Part shown: positions 1 to 7,460 of the stretch, piece by piece
Layout of the letters: every line of letters begins with the position of its first letter
Position numbering within the stretch: position 1 is the first letter of the stretch
NCBI RefSeq assembly: GCF_021295335.1
Contig: NZ_JAIWOT010000001.1
Span: forward strand, 3,185,501-3,249,500
Direction: 5' to 3'
Length of the DNA: 64,000 bases
Source: Komagataeibacter sp. FNDCF1
GTDB lineage: Bacteria; Pseudomonadota; Alphaproteobacteria; Acetobacterales; Acetobacteraceae
Made by a program: the position numbers and the translations under genes
The notes under the pieces: generated by a model
The model's database searches: none
Told to the model about the DNA's origin: nothing
The model's input: the letters and a program-made list of their open reading frames with translations, nothing else

Positions 1-177
1 GCGGACGAGGGCAATGGGCTGCCCGGCATACCGGGTCCCGATCGTCTTGCCGGGCTTCACTTCCCGTGACCAGGCGACAGGATACCAGAAATCGGGGTTG
101 GCGCGGATTCGGCGCAGGTCCCGCCCGGTTATCGGGGCGGAAGACTGCATGCTGTCGGGCGATAGCGACTGATCCAT
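1..177 (-). CDS. Rieske-type ring-hydroxylating oxygenase, N-terminal fragment (cut by window edge)
   Basis: The frame is open from an ATG at 177 down to base 1, giving 59 codons with no stop. The peptide contains NPDFWYPVAWSREVKPGKT followed by GQPIALVR. This matches the beginning of Rieske non-heme iron oxygenase alpha subunits (vanillate O-demethylase / phenylpropionate dioxygenase type), where a 'FWYPVAxS' segment precedes the [2Fe-2S] domain. The CxH...CxxH cluster ligands would lie to the left of the window and cannot be checked. The substrate cannot be inferred. It is transcribed in the same direction as the DUF815 gene 274 bases upstream, but nothing ties the two together. Confidence 0.7.
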   Translation of the reverse strand, partial: MDQSLSPDSMQSSAPITGRDLRRIRANPDFWYPVAWSREVKPGKTIGTRYAGQPIALVR

Positions 178-450
178 TGTCTCTCTTGACTGTTTACAGG
201 GCACGGCAGCCTGATGTGCCATGGGCAGGACACAGGTTGTACAGGTAAGTTGCGAAACATTCCCAACAATATCTTGCCGCCATGGCGATATTAAGGATGT
301 TTTTTACGGGCAGGGCAAATGGTTCAACGTGATCATGCTTTGTCACATATGTTCCGGTTCCTCCCGCCCGTACCGGCCACGCCCGTTCCGCCCATGGGCC
401 GGCCATCCTACCCTATGGCAGTACCGGTCCGGTGCAATCCTTGTGATGGA

Positions 451-1323
451 TCATCCTTGGGCAGAAAGTTCGGCGCTCAGGTCCTCGATGAACTGGAACG
501 CCACCCGTCCTGACCGGCCGCCGCGCCCCAGTGACCACGCATTGGCCTGCCGTACCAGCTCCGCATCCGTGATCGGCAGGCCGCGCTCCTTCGCATAGGC
601 ACGGACCATGGCCAGGAACGTGTCCTGCGCGCAGTTATGAAAGCCGATCCACAGGCCGAAACGGTCGGACAGCGAGACCTTCTCCTCCGTTGCCTCGGCG
701 GTGTTGATGGCGGTGGAGCTTTCGTTCTCGATCATCTCGCGCGGCATGAGATGGCGGCGGTTGGACGTGGCGTAGAACAGCACGTTGGCCGGTCGCCCTG
801 CTATGCCGCCATCCAGCACGGATTTCAGCGCCTTGTAGTCCGCGTCCTCGCGCTCGAAGGACAGGTCGTCACAGAACACGATGAACCGGCGCGGGCTTTC
901 GCGTAGCAGGGCCAGCAGGTCGGGCAGGCTGGCCAGGTCCTCGCGCTGGATCTCGACCAGGACGAGTCGCCCCGTGCCGGGGGCGGGGGACCTGCCATCC
1001 ACCAGATTGGCCTGCGCATGCGCCGCCTTGACCAGTGATGACTTGCCCATGCCGCGCGCGCCCCACAGCATGGCGTTGTTGGCGGGCAGTCCGGCGGCGA
1101 AATGCAGCGTGTTGTCCAGCAGCAGCCTGCGCTGGCGGTCGATGCCCTGCAGCAGCCCCATGTCGACATGGGCCACATGGGCAACGGGGCTCAGGCGGCC
1201 AAGGTTGGGGTGCCAGATGAAGGCGTCCGCAGCCTCCAGCCCCGCCAGTGACGGGGCCGGGGGGGACAGCCGCTCAAGGGCGGCGGCAATGCGTTCGAGA
1301 ACGGGAAGGGTCGTGCTGTCCAT
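451..1323 (-). CDS. DUF815-family AAA-type ATPase
   Basis: The protein has 290 residues. A Walker A loop (GARGMGKSS, about residue 90) is followed by a beta strand ending in FVIFCDDLSFE-like acidic residues (FCDDLSFE, about residue 150) that acts as Walker B. A 'ATSNRRHL' sensor-like segment and a C-terminal helical part follow. This is the organisation of the DUF815 ATP-binding family, widespread in proteobacteria and often found next to yajC as here. The biochemical role of the family is not established. It is divergent from yajC, and the 169 bases between them hold the yajC promoter. The ATG start at 1323 gives the usual family length. Confidence 0.85.
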   Translation of the reverse strand: MDSTTLPVLERIAAALERLSPPAPSLAGLEAADAFIWHPNLGRLSPVAHVAHVDMGLLQGIDRQRRLLLDNTLHFAAGLPANNAMLWGARGMGKSSLVKAAHAQANLVDGRSPAPGTGRLVLVEIQREDLASLPDLLALLRESPRRFIVFCDDLSFEREDADYKALKSVLDGGIAGRPANVLFYATSNRRHLMPREMIENESSTAINTAEATEEKVSLSDRFGLWIGFHNCAQDTFLAMVRAYAKERGLPITDAELVRQANAWSLGRGGRSGRVAFQFIEDLSAELSAQG

Positions 1324-1410
1324 CGTCGGTCCTGCTTCAGCGTGGAATTTCGGTGGTGTCTGCCACCGGGGGCTCCGGAGCGCGTTGGCCAGCAGTGGCA
1401 GGCGAACGCC

Positions 1411-1438
1411 TTGACGGGAAACAGGCGAAAACTATGGT
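1411..1438 (+). promoter_or_regulatory. Putative sigma-70 promoter of yajC
   Basis: TTGACG at 1411-1416 and TATGGT at 1433-1438 are separated by 16 bases, 55 bases before the yajC start. The -35 matches consensus at five of six positions and the -10 at four of six. Inferred from sequence only. Confidence 0.45.
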
Positions 1439-1492
1439 CCGCATGGCAAACCCGCAACCCGTTCAATCCCTCCATTTGCCGGAAAGATAGCA

Positions 1493-1882
1493 ATGCCCTC
1501 GATTTTCAATGATTTACTGACAACCCCCGCCCATGCGCAGGCGGCAGGCGGCGGCCTGCTCAGCGGGGATGGCATCATGGCCGTGCTGCCTTATGTCGCC
1601 ATGTTCGCCATTTTCTATTTCCTGCTCATCCGCCCCCAGCAGGTCAAGCAGAAGCAGCTGCGCAGTCAGCTGTCCTCCCTGCGCCGGGGTGACCGGGTGC
1701 TGACGGCAGGGGGCATCATCGGCGTGGTGCAGAAGGTACAGGCGGAGTCCAACGAGGTCGAGGTCGAGATCGCGCAGGGCGTGCGCGTGGCCGTGCTGCG
1801 CGATACCATCAGTTCGGTCATTACCAGCGCGGCCACCCCCGCCAATGACACAAAGCCCGAGACGGCCAAGAAGAACGCCTGA
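1493..1882 (+). CDS. yajC: Preprotein translocase auxiliary subunit YajC
   Basis: This is a 129-residue protein with one transmembrane helix (about residues 29-46, AVLPYVAMFAIFYFLLIRPQ) followed by the family signature RPQQ(V)KQ and a small cytoplasmic domain with LRRGDRVLTAGGIIG. YajC associates with SecDF and YidC at the Sec translocon. The ATG follows a GGAAAG Shine-Dalgarno-like sequence. In many alphaproteobacteria secD and secF follow directly. Here the next gene is a sugar transporter, so yajC is separated from secDF. The N-terminal extension before the helix (about 25 residues, ending GGGLLSGDGI) is common in alphaproteobacterial YajC. Confidence 0.93.
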   Translation: MPSIFNDLLTTPAHAQAAGGGLLSGDGIMAVLPYVAMFAIFYFLLIRPQQVKQKQLRSQLSSLRRGDRVLTAGGIIGVVQKVQAESNEVEVEIAQGVRVAVLRDTISSVITSAATPANDTKPETAKKNA

Positions 1883-1970
1883 CCCCGCTTTATTGTTCCA
1901 TCGTTCCGCGCGCGCGGGCGAACTTCCCCCCTGCTGTGCCGTTCTTGGTGCAAAGCAGGAGTGATGGTGA

Positions 1971-3398
1971 ATGCACACGCAGCCCGGCGCCGCCCCGACT
2001 GACCAGAGCATCCGGCACAGGCCAGCCATACGGGGGCGCGCCGGACTGATCGGGGTACTGGCCGCGCTGTCCGGTGTTCTGTTCGGTCTGGATACCGGGG
2101 TCATGTCCGGCGCACTGGACCTGATCGCGCAGGAGTTCATCCTGTCCGACTTCCAGCGCGAATCCATGGTGGCCATCATGCTGCTGGGGGCGGCGGTGGG
2201 CGTACTGTGCGCGGCGTGGATGTCGCATGCATGGGGGCGCAAGCGCACGCTGGTGCTGACCGCGGGGCTGTTCGTGATCGGCCCGCTGCTGTGCGCGGAG
2301 GCCACATCCTTCCGCATCCTGCTGTTCGCCCGCCTGCTGCTGGGGCTGGCCACGGGGGCGACCACCTTCACCACCCCCCTCTACATTGCCGAAATTGCCG
2401 ATTCAGGCAGGCGTGGCGCAATGATCCTGGGCTACCAGCTCATGATCTCGTTCGGGCTGCTGGCGGCCTTCGTGTCCGACGGGCTGTTCTCCTATTTCGG
2501 GGTATGGCGGTGGATGCTGGGCATTGTCGGCTTTCCGGGGCTTGTGTTCATGATGGGGGTGCTGTTCCTGCCGCCCAGCCCGCGCTGGCTGCTGGCGCAG
2601 GGGCGTGAGCGTGATGCACGGCGCGTGCTGATCGAACTGCGCGGCCTGCCGCGCATGGTCATGGCCGAGCGCAATGCCATCATGGCCCGGCTTTCGGCGC
2701 GGCGTGACGGTGTTGGCAGCTTCATGCGCGACCCCAACTGCCGCCGCGCCATGTGGCTGGCGGTGGGGCTGCAGGTGGCGCAGCAGTTTTCGGGCATCAA
2801 CGCGGTGCTGTACTATGCCCCGCGCCTGATCGGACTGGCCGGATACGGGCATTACGCACAGGTATGGGGGCCGGTAGGGGTCGGGGTGATCAACCTGCTT
2901 TCCACCTGCATCGCCACCACCTGTGTCGACCGCGTGGGGCGCAGGCCCATGCTGATTGGCGGATTCGCGCTCATGGCGGTGGCCATGGCGGGGCAGGCGA
3001 TCATGGTAGCGGGCGGCATACCGGACATGCCGGTCATGCGGCTGCTCATGGGCGGGTTCATGCTTCTGTTCGTTGGCGCGTTCGCGTTCTCCGCCGGGCC
3101 GCTGGCGTGGCTGCTCTGTGCCGAGATCCTGCCGCTGCGCGGGCGGGAATTCGGCATGGCGTGCTCCACCTTCGCCAACTGGGTCGCCAACATGCTGGTC
3201 AGCGCCACGTTCCTGACCGGGCTTGAACTGCTGGGGGTGGATACGGTGCTGTGGATCTATGCGGGACTGAATGCCCTGTTCCTGGTCATGGTGGTGCTGC
3301 GCGTGCCCGAGACACGGGGCATGACGCTGGAACAGATCGAGGCGGAACTGATGCGCGGCACCCGCCTGCGTGCGCTGGGCAGCCGGATGCGGTCGTGA
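1971..3398 (+). CDS. MFS sugar porter (sugar:H+ symporter family)
   Basis: A 475-residue membrane protein with about twelve hydrophobic helices. Sugar-porter signatures are present: LFGLDTGVMSGAL in helix 1, GRKRTL after helix 2, FARLLLGLATG in helix 4, PPSPRWLL before the central loop, QQFSGINAVLYYAPRL in helix 7, DRVGRRPML after helix 8, and VPETRGMTLEQIE at the C-terminus. This is the XylE/GalP/AraE class of inner-membrane symporters that import hexoses or pentoses. The exact substrate cannot be read from sequence. It starts 88 bases after yajC and ends at a strong terminator, so it may be co-transcribed with yajC or have its own promoter. Confidence 0.9.
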   Translation: MHTQPGAAPTDQSIRHRPAIRGRAGLIGVLAALSGVLFGLDTGVMSGALDLIAQEFILSDFQRESMVAIMLLGAAVGVLCAAWMSHAWGRKRTLVLTAGLFVIGPLLCAEATSFRILLFARLLLGLATGATTFTTPLYIAEIADSGRRGAMILGYQLMISFGLLAAFVSDGLFSYFGVWRWMLGIVGFPGLVFMMGVLFLPPSPRWLLAQGRERDARRVLIELRGLPRMVMAERNAIMARLSARRDGVGSFMRDPNCRRAMWLAVGLQVAQQFSGINAVLYYAPRLIGLAGYGHYAQVWGPVGVGVINLLSTCIATTCVDRVGRRPMLIGGFALMAVAMAGQAIMVAGGIPDMPVMRLLMGGFMLLFVGAFAFSAGPLAWLLCAEILPLRGREFGMACSTFANWVANMLVSATFLTGLELLGVDTVLWIYAGLNALFLVMVVLRVPETRGMTLEQIEAELMRGTRLRALGSRMRS

Positions 3399-3438
3399 CT
3401 GGCGGGTGCCACGTGGCGGCATGAAGGACACGCGGATA

Positions 3439-3468
3439 CAAAAAACCCGGCACATGGCCGGGTTTTTC
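3439..3468. terminator. Bidirectional rho-independent terminator
   Basis: A GC-rich stem CCCGGC/GCCGGG is flanked by five A residues on the left (3441-3445) and five T residues on the right (3463-3467). It can therefore stop transcription of the MFS gene on the plus strand and of sodB on the minus strand, which converge here. Confidence 0.9.
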
Positions 3469-3493
3469 GTGGTCTGGCCAGTCTGGGGCCGGA

Positions 3494-4102
3494 TCAGGCG
3501 GACTGGAGCTGTGCCTCGGCGAATTCGTAGTTGGCCAGCTTGTCCAGGTAGTTGACGATGTAGTCGGGGCGACGGTTGCGGAAATCCAGGTAGTAGGAGT
3601 GTTCCCACACATCGAGGCCCAGCAGCACCTTGCCCTGGCCTTCGGCCAGCGGGTTGGAGCCGTTGGCGGTCTTGGTCACCTTCAGCTTGCCGTCCGAACC
3701 CAGCACCAGCCATGCCCAGCCGGAGCCGAACTGCGATGCGGCGGCAGCCTTGAAGTCGGCCTTGAACTTCTCGATGCTGCCGAAATCCTCGATCAGCTTC
3801 CTGTTCAGCGAATCGGGGATCGCACCGCCCGACGGCGCCAGGTTCTGCCAGAACAGGATGTGGTTCCAGTGCTGTCCCGCATTGTTGAACACGGGCGCCA
3901 GGTCGGGCTTGCCCTTGACCATGAGGATGATTTCCTCAAGCGACTTGCCCTGCAGTTCAGGCTTGGATTCGACAAACCCGTTCAGGGCCGTCACATAGGC
4001 CTGGTGGTGCTTGTCGTGATGCAGCTCCAGCGTTTCCTGGCACATGCCACGATTGGCAAGGGCATTGTAGGCGAAGGGAAGGGACGGCAATTCGAAAGCC
4101 AT
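3494..4102 (-). CDS. sodB: Superoxide dismutase, Fe-type signature
   Basis: A 202-residue protein dismutating superoxide in the cytoplasm. Ligand motifs are visible: LELHHDKHHQAYV near residue 28, NNAGQHWNHILFW, and DVWEHSYYLDF. A glutamine sits in NNAGQHWNH at the position where Fe-SODs have Gln and Mn-SODs have Gly, which favours iron or cambialistic metal use. An in-frame ATG lies 6 bases upstream (4108), but it abuts the AGGAGA Shine-Dalgarno directly. The ATG at 4102 sits seven bases after it and gives the normal MAFELPSLP start. A candidate promoter lies at 4154-4182. Confidence 0.96.
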   Translation of the reverse strand: MAFELPSLPFAYNALANRGMCQETLELHHDKHHQAYVTALNGFVESKPELQGKSLEEIILMVKGKPDLAPVFNNAGQHWNHILFWQNLAPSGGAIPDSLNRKLIEDFGSIEKFKADFKAAAASQFGSGWAWLVLGSDGKLKVTKTANGSNPLAEGQGKVLLGLDVWEHSYYLDFRNRRPDYIVNYLDKLANYEFAEAQLQSA

Positions 4103-4153
4103 GAACATTCTCCTGGGAATTGCAAGGGGCAGCCAGCGGCCGCCATACCAAGA

Positions 4154-4182
4154 TTGCTATGGGGGCGGAGCGGACGCGTCAA
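4154..4182 (-). promoter_or_regulatory. Putative sigma-70 promoter of sodB
   Basis: On the minus strand TTGACG (4182-4177) and TAGCAA (4159-4154) are separated by 17 bases. The first base of the pair lies about 80 bases upstream of the sodB start. The -35 is strong and the -10 is weak. Confidence 0.4.
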
Positions 4183-4210
4183 GTGACGGACACATGAGCA
4201 CCGCCATCCC

Positions 4211-5092
4211 ATGCCATCCGGACCCAACGCCATGACGGGCGGGATGGATGCATGCCCATCGGGCGCTTCGCCCCTGTCGCTCATGCACACCGCCCGCCAG
4301 GTGGACCCGGACCGCTTTTTCTGCGCGCTGTTCCTGCCGCCGCCCGCGCGCAGTGTCGCGATGGTGCTTATGGCCTTCAATCATGAATGCACGCGCGCCC
4401 TGTCCATGCCCGCGTCGTGGTCGGTGGCAGGCCCCATGGCGGGGCTGATCCGGCTGCAATGGTGGCGCGATGTGCTGGAAAGTGGCAACGCGCAGCGTGT
4501 GGAACTGGCCGCAAGCGTACTCGACCTGCTGGCACGTGGCGTGGTGCGGCGGGGGACGCTGCTGGCGATGATCGAGGCACGGGAATGTGAACTCGAAGGC
4601 CTGCCGGAGTGCGCGGCATGGCAGGCCGCCATGCTCGATGGCGCGGGCGGCATGCAGGTGGCCATGGCGCAGGCGGCGGGCATCGCGGGTGCGGACGTGC
4701 TGGGCCGGGTGCGGCTGCTGGGCGGGGTTTATGGTGTGGGTGCGCTGGTGCGCTACCTGCCCGCCGTGCTGGCCGCGGGCCGCTGTCCGCTCTCTGATGA
4801 TGCCCTGGCCGAGGCCGGGCTTACGCGTGACGGACTGCGTACGGGGCAGGCCACGCCCGCCCAAATCGAAACCCTGCGCACCATGCTGCGCCAGCAGGGC
4901 CGCGACTGGCTGGCGCAGGCGCGCATGGGTGGCCGCCTGCCGCGCCCGGCACTGGCCGCCAGCCTGCCCGCCGTGCTGGGGCTGCGCGACATGCGATCCG
5001 CCGCCATGACAGCGACAGCGCGCGATGCCCTGCCGCGCGGCATGGGCGACCGGCTGGCGGTCATGGCGGCGCTGCTGCGCGGGCGGATCTAG
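4211..5092 (+). CDS. Squalene/phytoene synthase-like protein with degenerate active site (NDUFAF6-like)
   Basis: A 293-residue all-helical protein of the squalene/phytoene synthase superfamily. RLQWWRDVLE (81-90) and the later LGGVYGVGALVRYLP segment are characteristic. True synthases carry two aspartate-rich motifs that bind diphosphate through Mg2+. Here the first is replaced by AFNHE (55-59) and the second by LVRYLP (179-184). This is the pattern of the NDUFAF6/C8orf38 branch, whose mitochondrial member helps assemble respiratory complex I. A prenyl synthase activity is therefore unlikely, and an assembly role is inferred by homology. Another ATG at 4232 could be the start, because conservation begins around residue 21. 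The 3' end overlaps the convergent gene at 5089 by four bases. Confidence 0.8.
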   Translation: MPSGPNAMTGGMDACPSGASPLSLMHTARQVDPDRFFCALFLPPPARSVAMVLMAFNHECTRALSMPASWSVAGPMAGLIRLQWWRDVLESGNAQRVELAASVLDLLARGVVRRGTLLAMIEARECELEGLPECAAWQAAMLDGAGGMQVAMAQAAGIAGADVLGRVRLLGGVYGVGALVRYLPAVLAAGRCPLSDDALAEAGLTRDGLRTGQATPAQIETLRTMLRQQGRDWLAQARMGGRLPRPALAASLPAVLGLRDMRSAAMTATARDALPRGMGDRLAVMAALLRGRI

Positions 5093-5964
5093 GGGGTGTT
5101 GGCCACCAGGCTTTCCATGACCGCGAACAGGGCGGAATAATCCTCGTCCGGGTGGCGGCGGCGGGTGAGCGACAGGCTCTGGGTCGCAGCCGCCATGGCG
5201 GGCAGGGGGGCAGTCTGGCGCGCGGCACTGGTCAGCAGCAGGCGCATGTCCTTCTGCATCAGGCGGGCGGGGAACTGCGGGCTGAAATCCCCCGCCTTCG
5301 CCGCCTTGAGCTTGCGCTTGTGATGGGGCGAGATGACCGGTACCTCATCCAGCGCATCGAACAGCATGCCGCGTTCCAGCCCGGCGGCCAGACCGTAGGC
5401 AACACCTTCGGCCACCACCGCCAGCGTCGATCCCATGATGCCGTTGATCACCAGCTTGAGCTTCGTGCCGCAGCCCGCGGGTCCTGCGTGGATGGTCAGG
5501 CGGCCAATGGTGTCGAACACCTTCTGCACGCGCCCTATCGCATCGGCCGTGCCGCCCGCCAGCACGATCAGGTTGCCTGCCTCCGCCTCCGGCGTGCTGC
5601 CCGCCACGGGGGCGTCGATCACATGCAGGCCGCGCGCCGTGCCTTCCGCATCCAGGGCTTCGGCGGTCTCGGGGGCGATGGTGCTGGTGTTGATCAGCAC
5701 GCCGCCCGTCTTCAGTCCGGCCAGCACGCCCTCGGGGCCATGCAGGGCCCTGGCCAGCGCCTCGTCATCGGGTACGGAGACCAGCACGATATCGGCTTCC
5801 GCCGCCAGTGCGCGGGCGGATGGCAGGAAGCGCGTGCTGCCATCCCCCCCCTTGCCCGAGGGTGTGTAGGCCGCGATCCGGTAGCCCGCCTTGACCAGAT
5901 TGGCCCCCATGCGGGACGCCATGGCCCCGAAGCCGACAAAGCCGATCAGGGGAGTGGTGGACAT
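5089..5964 (-). CDS. NAD(P)-dependent beta-hydroxyacid dehydrogenase (3-hydroxyisobutyrate dehydrogenase family)
   Basis: A 291-residue two-domain dehydrogenase. The N-terminal Rossmann motif GFVGFGAMASRMGANLVKAG binds the dinucleotide. A substrate-loop DAPVAGSTPEAEAGNL follows, and then the catalytic-lysine segment GCGTKLKLVINGIMGS, all typical of the 3-hydroxyisobutyrate / tartronate semialdehyde / 6-phosphogluconate-like family. The substrate is not identifiable. The ATG at 5964 is preceded by AGGAGA at good spacing. A longer reading from 5997 lacks such a site and adds eleven non-conserved residues. Its gene tail overlaps the convergent squalene-synthase-like gene by four bases. Confidence 0.88.
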   Translation of the reverse strand: MSTTPLIGFVGFGAMASRMGANLVKAGYRIAAYTPSGKGGDGSTRFLPSARALAAEADIVLVSVPDDEALARALHGPEGVLAGLKTGGVLINTSTIAPETAEALDAEGTARGLHVIDAPVAGSTPEAEAGNLIVLAGGTADAIGRVQKVFDTIGRLTIHAGPAGCGTKLKLVINGIMGSTLAVVAEGVAYGLAAGLERGMLFDALDEVPVISPHHKRKLKAAKAGDFSPQFPARLMQKDMRLLLTSAARQTAPLPAMAAATQSLSLTRRRHPDEDYSALFAVMESLVANTP

Positions 5965-6154
5965 GCGTGTTCTCCTGTCAGGTTGCATGTGGCCCATGGG
6001 GCCACGCCTTCATGATGTGGGGACCAGCATGCATGAGGACAGGCCCCGCTGTCACCCTGAGGCGCTGGCTCGCATAAAGATGATGGCGGTGGGGGATGGG
6101 GTCGTGTGGCATCAGGTGGCAACAGTCGTCTGTCCGTAACGGGAAGAAGACACG

Positions 6155-7111
6155 ATGCGCAGCCTGCGGTTTTTTGATGATCTTGCCCATGACCTCGCCA
6201 GCCATCCGCCCATGGCGCTGGGCGTGGTCTATCCATGCAGCGTGCCCGCGCTGCACGCCGTGGCCGAAATTGCACGACAGGGGCTGGCCGTGCCGTTTCT
6301 GATCGGGCCGGCGGCGGAGATCCGCCAGCTTGCGGCTTCCGCCTCCCTTTCCCTTGATGGCTGCCGGATGGTGGATGTGCCCACCCCGCAGGACGCGGCG
6401 CGCAGGGGAGTGGCCATGGCGCATGGGGGCACGGTCGCGGCCCTGATGAAGGGATCGCTGCATTCCCGCATTTTCCTGCACGAACTGGGCCATCACGAAG
6501 GCGGGCTGCGTACGGAGCGGCGCATGAGCCATGTCTATGTGCTGGATGCCCCGCAGGCCCCGCGCGTGCTGCTGGTCAGCGATAGCGCGGTGAACATCGC
6601 CCCCGATCTCGCCACGCGCTGCGACATCGTGCAGAACAGCATCGACCTTGCGCGCATGCTGGGCATCGCGCAGCCACGCGTGGCGCTGCTTTCCGCCGTG
6701 GAGGTGGTCAACCCCGACCTGCCCTCCACGCTGGATGCGGCGATCGTGTGCAAGATGGCCGAACGTGGCCAGATCACCGGCGGCGTGGTGGACGGGCCGC
6801 TGGCGCTGGACAACGCGATCAGCCCCGAGGCGGCGCGGTGCAAGGGCGTTGCCTCCCCCGTTGCGGGGCTGGCCGACATACTGGTGGTGCCGGATCTGGA
6901 GGCGGGCAACATCCTGGCCAAGCAGATGACCTTCATCGGGCAGGCGCAGGCGGCGGGCATTGTCATGGGCATGCGTGTGCCCGTCATCCTGACCAGCCGG
7001 GCCGACGCGGTGCCGGTGCGCGTGCTGTCATGTAGGGTGGCGGCAACCATGATCGCGCAGGGCTATGGCACAGGCCCGGCACCGGCCCGCGTGGATGACG
7101 CCCAACCATGA
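6155..7111 (+). CDS. Phosphate acyltransferase (phosphotransacetylase/phosphotransbutyrylase family)
   Basis: A 318-residue enzyme of the Pta/Ptb family, which exchanges phosphate and CoA on an acyl group. Supporting segments are ALMKGSLHSR near residue 100, the SDSAVNIAPDLATRCDIVQNSI stretch near 145, RVALLSAVEVVNP near 175, and the C-terminal ADILVVPDLEAGNILAKQ, a family hallmark. It corresponds to the transferase half of proteins annotated as bifunctional enoyl-CoA hydratase/phosphate acetyltransferase; the hydratase half is absent. In other bacteria an acetate kinase gene follows; here there is only a 349-base gap without a recognisable gene. Whether it prefers acetyl- or butyryl-CoA cannot be told. 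Confidence 0.87.
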   Translation: MRSLRFFDDLAHDLASHPPMALGVVYPCSVPALHAVAEIARQGLAVPFLIGPAAEIRQLAASASLSLDGCRMVDVPTPQDAARRGVAMAHGGTVAALMKGSLHSRIFLHELGHHEGGLRTERRMSHVYVLDAPQAPRVLLVSDSAVNIAPDLATRCDIVQNSIDLARMLGIAQPRVALLSAVEVVNPDLPSTLDAAIVCKMAERGQITGGVVDGPLALDNAISPEAARCKGVASPVAGLADILVVPDLEAGNILAKQMTFIGQAQAAGIVMGMRVPVILTSRADAVPVRVLSCRVAATMIAQGYGTGPAPARVDDAQP

Positions 7112-7460
7112 TGCGTGTATGGAAGGGGCCGCCTGCTCGCGGGATGTTGTCCATGCCGGCCACGCCCTGTTCCGGGCGCGGTGGGCGGGGCATTGCGGCG
7201 CGCACCGCGCCCGGGCGGAAGGGCGGGTACCGTTCCTCGCGCAGAGATGATGCCGTGGCCTGCCGCACATGGTGGCAAGGAAGGGGCTGACAGACTGTAC
7301 CGGCCATGTGGCGCGTGCCATGCGGGCCGGGGTGCCGGTCAGGCCGGCGCCAGATCATGAACGTGCAATCAGGCCGGGTTCCCCGCGCCACCGGGTGGCT
7401 GCCCGGTCCAGCCGATGAACAGCCACGCAGCGGGTTTCCGATGCCGATCCGGAGAATGCC
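7112..7460. other. 349-base intergenic stretch with no recognisable gene
   Basis: Several short open frames cross this GC-rich stretch on both strands. None has a plausible ribosome binding site combined with recognisable protein sequence. I see no clear promoter hexamers, terminator or RNA gene. It separates the phosphotransacetylase-like gene from mqo and should contain the mqo promoter. Confidence 0.5.

Noticed and set aside
5089-5092. Overlap of two convergent genes
   Set aside because: The four-base overlap of stop regions is common in compact genomes and both proteins end at normal family length.
7108-7360. Short open frames between the phosphotransacetylase-like gene and mqo
   Set aside because: They overlap each other in several frames, lack ribosome binding sites and are Arg/Pro/Gly-rich, as expected from non-coding GC-rich DNA.
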